Shown in pieces: positions 61,608-64,000 of a stretch of 64,000 nucleotides of DNA. A program made the translations under genes and the position numbers. This DNA comes from an uncultured Bacteroides sp. Its GTDB lineage: Bacteria > Bacteroidota > Bacteroidia > Bacteroidales > UBA932. The stretch spans positions 1 to 64,000 of the forward strand of contig UREV01000004.1 in assembly GCA_900546925.1 (NCBI GenBank), written 5' to 3'. The notes beneath the pieces were generated by a model that saw nothing but the letters and a program-made list of their open reading frames with translations, searched no databases and was not told the origin of the DNA. The first letter of the stretch is position 1; the number at the start of each line of letters is the position of its first letter.

Positions 61608-62558
61608 CTACTTCAAATCTTCCAACATGCGCTTCATGACCACCTGCGCAGAGACTACGCGGTTAGCAGCTTCCGGGATCACCAGACTATTCGGAGAGTC
61701 TATGACAGAATCAGTTACGATCATATTCCTACGCACCGGAAGGCAATGCATGAAATAAGCATTGTCAGTAACCGCCATCTGCCTGTCACTCACTGTCCAG
61801 TTCATATCTTTGCTGAGAATCTGGCCGTAATGCTCATACGAAGACCAATTCTTCGCATAGATAAAATCTGCCCCTTCGAAGGCTTTCATCTGGTCGCGCT
61901 CGACGCGTGCATGGCCTGCGAACTGAGGTGCCAAGTCGTAGCCTTCCGGACATGTTATCACAAAATCCACATCGGCAGCGTTCATCCACTGTGCGAATGA
62001 GTTAGGAACGGCCTGAGGAAGGGCTCTCGGATGCGGGGCCCAGCTCAGGACCACTTTCGGACGTGGTTTCTTTTTATATTCTTCGATCGTGATGAGATCC
62101 GCAAATGCCTGGCATGGATGCACGGTGGCAGACTCCAGGCTTATCACAGGCTTTCCGGAATACTCTATAAACTGACGGATGATAGTTTCCTGATAATCAA
62201 AGTCCCTATCTTCGAAACGGGCAAAAGAACGCACTCCTATCATGTCGCAATAACTGCCAATTACCGGGATGGCTTCACGCAGATGTTCCGACTTGTCACC
62301 ATCCATAATGACGCCCATTTCGGTTTCCAATTTCCAGCTGTCGCCGTTCACATTCAGAACAATAGGGTTCATCCCGAGATTCAGCGCTGCTTTCTGGCTG
62401 CTCAGACGAGTTCTCAGGCTATTGTTGAAAAACACGAGGATTATCGTCTTGTTGTGACCGAGATCCTGCCATGCGAACGGAGTCTTTTTCACCTGTTTCG
62501 CTTCTTCGAGGGCCTTCCCGAGATCACCTATATCGCTTACATTCAAGAATTGTTTCAT
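61608..62558 (-). CDS. argF': N-succinylornithine (or N-acetylornithine) carbamoyltransferase
   Basis: 316 residues. The sequence is clearly of the Bacteroidota N-acylornithine transcarbamylase kind: FFNNSLRTRLSSQKAALN, SWKLETEMGVIMDGDKSEHLREA, HPCQAFADL, APHPRALPQAVPNSF and HCLPVRRNMIVTD. Residue 90 decides acetyl- versus succinyl-ornithine use in studied enzymes (Glu or Pro). Here it is Ser. It carbamoylates N-acylornithine to N-acylcitrulline, so the pathway bypasses free ornithine. argB starts 9 bp later. Confidence 0.92.
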   Translation of the reverse strand: MKQFLNVSDIGDLGKALEEAKQVKKTPFAWQDLGHNKTIILVFFNNSLRTRLSSQKAALNLGMNPIVLNVNGDSWKLETEMGVIMDGDKSEHLREAIPVIGSYCDMIGVRSFARFEDRDFDYQETIIRQFIEYSGKPVISLESATVHPCQAFADLITIEEYKKKPRPKVVLSWAPHPRALPQAVPNSFAQWMNAADVDFVITCPEGYDLAPQFAGHARVERDQMKAFEGADFIYAKNWSSYEHYGQILSKDMNWTVSDRQMAVTDNAYFMHCLPVRRNMIVTDSVIDSPNSLVIPEAANRVVSAQVVMKRMLEDLK

Positions 62559-62559
62559 A

Positions 62560-63684
62560 CTATATGAGGATTTGTGCCAATGCTGTCGTAAACTGTTCAG
62601 CTTCTTGTTTTTGCAACACTAATGGAGCAAGCAGTCGCACCATGTCAGTACCGGCCACACCGGTGAAAATATGTTTGTCGAAGAGCAATGCCTTACGAAT
62701 CGGGGCGACAGGTTCACAGAACTGTATACCCAACATCAGACCCCGTCCGCGGACTTCCTTGATTCTCGGGGAAACAGGGATATTCGCCTTCAGCCATTCA
62801 CCGACCACGCGCGCGTTTTCCACAAGGTTTTCCTTTTTCATGATATCGATTACGGCAAGCGAAGCGGCCATGGCCAGATAGTTTCCGCCGAATGTAGTTC
62901 CGAGCATGCCCTTAACTGCCTTGAAATCAGGCGATATAAGCACGCCGCCGACAGGGAATCCGTTGCCCATGCCCTTGGCTGTCGTGATCAAGTCCGGAGT
63001 AATCCCCGCCCACTGATGCGCGAAAAATTTCCCCGTACGCCCATACCCGCTCTGGACTTCGTCCAGTATAAGGCATACGCCATATTTTTTTGTCAATGCC
63101 CGTAGACTTTTCAGGAAGTCGTCTGAAGGAATGTTGATTCCTCCGACACCCTGGATGCCTTCTATTATTACAGCTGCCACATCGCCTTTCAGAAGTTCCG
63201 CTTCCACTGCTTCAGCATCATTCAAATCTACAAAAGTGACTTTGTGGTGAGAGTTGAACGGGGAACAATACTTAAGATTATCCGTAACAGCCACTGCTCC
63301 GGAAGTCCTGCCGTGGAAACTGTGGCGAAAAGCCACAACACGGTCTTTGCCGGTGTGGAACGAAGCCAGTTTCAGAGCATTCTCATTGGCCTCAGCCCCT
63401 GAATTTATAAGAAAAAGTGACCAGTCCTCGAGTCCGGCAGCCTCCCCTATCTTTTTCGCAAGTTCTTCTTGCATAGGGTTTTGCACACTATTGGAATAGA
63501 ATCCTATCTTATTCAGCTGCTCAGTCAACGCGGCCACATATTCAGGATGAGAATGACCTACAGAGATTACCGCATGACCGCCGTAGAGGTCCAAGTATTC
63601 CTGACCTTCATCATCCCATATATGACAACCTTTCGCTTTCACCGGAGTGACATCGAACACATTATATACGTCGAAAAGATTCAT
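62560..63684 (-). CDS. argD: N-acylornithine aminotransferase
   Basis: 374 residues, PLP class III. HVISVGHSHPEYVAAL, FINSGAEANENALKLA, GRTSGAVAVTDN, ILDEVQSGYGRTGKFFAHQ and TTAKGMGNGFPVGGVLI (PLP lysine) are visible. It makes N-acetyl- or N-succinylornithine from the semialdehyde. It starts 11 bp after argC and ends 1 bp before argF'. Confidence 0.94.
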   Translation of the reverse strand: MNLFDVYNVFDVTPVKAKGCHIWDDEGQEYLDLYGGHAVISVGHSHPEYVAALTEQLNKIGFYSNSVQNPMQEELAKKIGEAAGLEDWSLFLINSGAEANENALKLASFHTGKDRVVAFRHSFHGRTSGAVAVTDNLKYCSPFNSHHKVTFVDLNDAEAVEAELLKGDVAAVIIEGIQGVGGINIPSDDFLKSLRALTKKYGVCLILDEVQSGYGRTGKFFAHQWAGITPDLITTAKGMGNGFPVGGVLISPDFKAVKGMLGTTFGGNYLAMAASLAVIDIMKKENLVENARVVGEWLKANIPVSPRIKEVRGRGLMLGIQFCEPVAPIRKALLFDKHIFTGVAGTDMVRLLAPLVLQKQEAEQFTTALAQILI

Positions 63685-63695
63685 ATTAAATTCAG

Positions 63696-64000
63696 TTAAA
63701 ACCTGTTGCCCTTGAGATTAAGCCCCGCTGTTTCCGGCAGTCCGAAGATAATGTTCATATTCTGAACCGCCTGTCCTGACGCCCCTTTTACAAGATTATC
63801 TATCACACTGATTATATGGAGATTATCACCATACTTACGGACATTGACCACACACTTGTTGGTATTCGTGACCATCTTCAGATCAGGATTCTCGTCCACA
63901 ACGAACACGAACGGCTCATCAGAATAATAGTCCTTATACATTCTCACGGCCTCTTCCTCAGTCAGGTCCGATTTCATATAGGCGGACACCAGAATTCCTC
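63696..64000 (-). CDS. argC: N-acylglutamyl-phosphate reductase, C-terminal part (cut by window edge)
   Basis: About 101 residues of the end of ArgC run in frame to the right edge with no start codon (an in-frame GTG at 63989 is internal). SAYMKSDLTEEEAVRMYKDYY, NTNKCVVNVRKYGD and VIDNLVKGASGQAVQNMNIIFGLPETAGL are characteristic of the ArgC tail. It reduces acylglutamyl phosphate to the semialdehyde. First visible gene of the operon; its promoter lies beyond 64000. Confidence 0.93.
   Translation of the reverse strand, partial: GILVSAYMKSDLTEEEAVRMYKDYYSDEPFVFVVDENPDLKMVTNTNKCVVNVRKYGDNLHIISVIDNLVKGASGQAVQNMNIIFGLPETAGLNLKGNRF

Larger units (their letters stand above)
243..63848. repeat. Dispersed CATTGAC motif (RCATTGACM), about 43 copies by eye
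   Basis: Seven-base core CATTGAC, start positions on the plus strand: 243, 6765, 8463, 15513, 18439, 21182, 26538, 26790, 28160, 30802, 32689, 34201, 34215, 35572, 42054, 43595, 51886, 53126, 53582, 55153, 57681, 60123, 60228, 61512, 63842. Minus-strand copies (GTCAATG): 1298, 7072, 9235, 10919, 19574, 22300, 22306, 24345, 27956, 29662, 30200, 36766, 52665, 54427, 54439, 56929, 60460, 63092. Next base after the core is A or C in all but two. Expected number by chance is about 8. Other ATTGAC contexts number only about 8 in total. Confidence 0.75.

Noticed and set aside
1..64000. tRNA, rRNA, transposase, integrase or prophage genes
   Set aside because: None of the intergenic gaps is long enough or shows cloverleaf or rRNA sequence, and no mobile-element protein motif is seen.

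Overview
The window looks like a chromosomal segment of a Bacteroidales-type Bacteroidota member, probably gut- or rumen-like. The evidence is two SusC/SusD outer-membrane operons, an ECF sigma/FecR/STN-SusC regulatory set, a Porin_10 protein, GIN-domain and FISUMP proteins, an N-succinylornithine-type arginine pathway, and promoters of the Bacteroidota type (TTTG, 19 bp, TAnnTTTG) with no Shine-Dalgarno sequences. Base composition looks even. I see no rRNA, tRNA, transposase, phage gene or CRISPR array.

Layout. 0.2-5.2 kb: an FtsX-like permease, a lytic transglycosylase and a large porin. 5.2-14.9 kb: housekeeping genes (purB, folP, tmk, DoxX/MauE-like redox membrane protein, DJ-1, alr, zinc protease, tadA, divIC/ftsB-like, nucleotidyltransferase, CPBP protease). 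14.9-15.4 kb: a non-coding gap between convergent genes, packed with palindromes, including a 3 x 50-bp tandem hairpin array. 15.4-17.6 kb: a MurU-like uridylyltransferase and an AmgK-like kinase fused to a RapZ C-terminal domain. 17.7-19.8 kb: pncB-pncA NAD salvage. 19.9-26.3 kb: SusC/SusD operon 1 with two small surface lipoproteins and no enzymes. 26.4-28.7 kb: ECF sigma, a single-span membrane protein and a GIN-domain protein. 28.8-32.9 kb: TPR protein, rRNA methyltransferase, SRPBCC protein, pyrE, Nudix. 33.0-37.3 kb: queA, dprA, tatD, ansA. 37.4-42.6 kb: exbB, a membrane protein, exbD, exbD, then asnS, udk and a TonB-like transducer. 42.6-52.4 kb: a divergent sigma gene and fecR, then SusC with an STN domain, SusD, a BACON/FISUMP lipoprotein and a glycerophosphodiesterase lipoprotein. 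52.4-58.3 kb: C-terminal processing protease, dCMP deaminase, acyl-CoA synthetase and an unrecognised 745-residue exported protein. 58.4-64.0 kb: an arginine operon read leftwards (argC partial, argD, argF', argB, argE, argH).

How they work together. The ExbB/ExbD/TonB-type genes can energise both SusC transporters. The second SusCD locus has its own sensing chain (STN domain, FecR, sigma). MurU and the AmgK-RapZ fusion probably form a cell-wall amino-sugar recycling pair.

The most unusual signal is a dispersed short motif, CATTGAC flanked mostly as RCATTGACM. I counted about 43 copies by eye over both strands, where roughly 8 would be expected by chance. It lies in several reading frames, in both orientations, sometimes in close pairs, and one copy abuts the dprA start codon. 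All counts were made by reading and should be recomputed.
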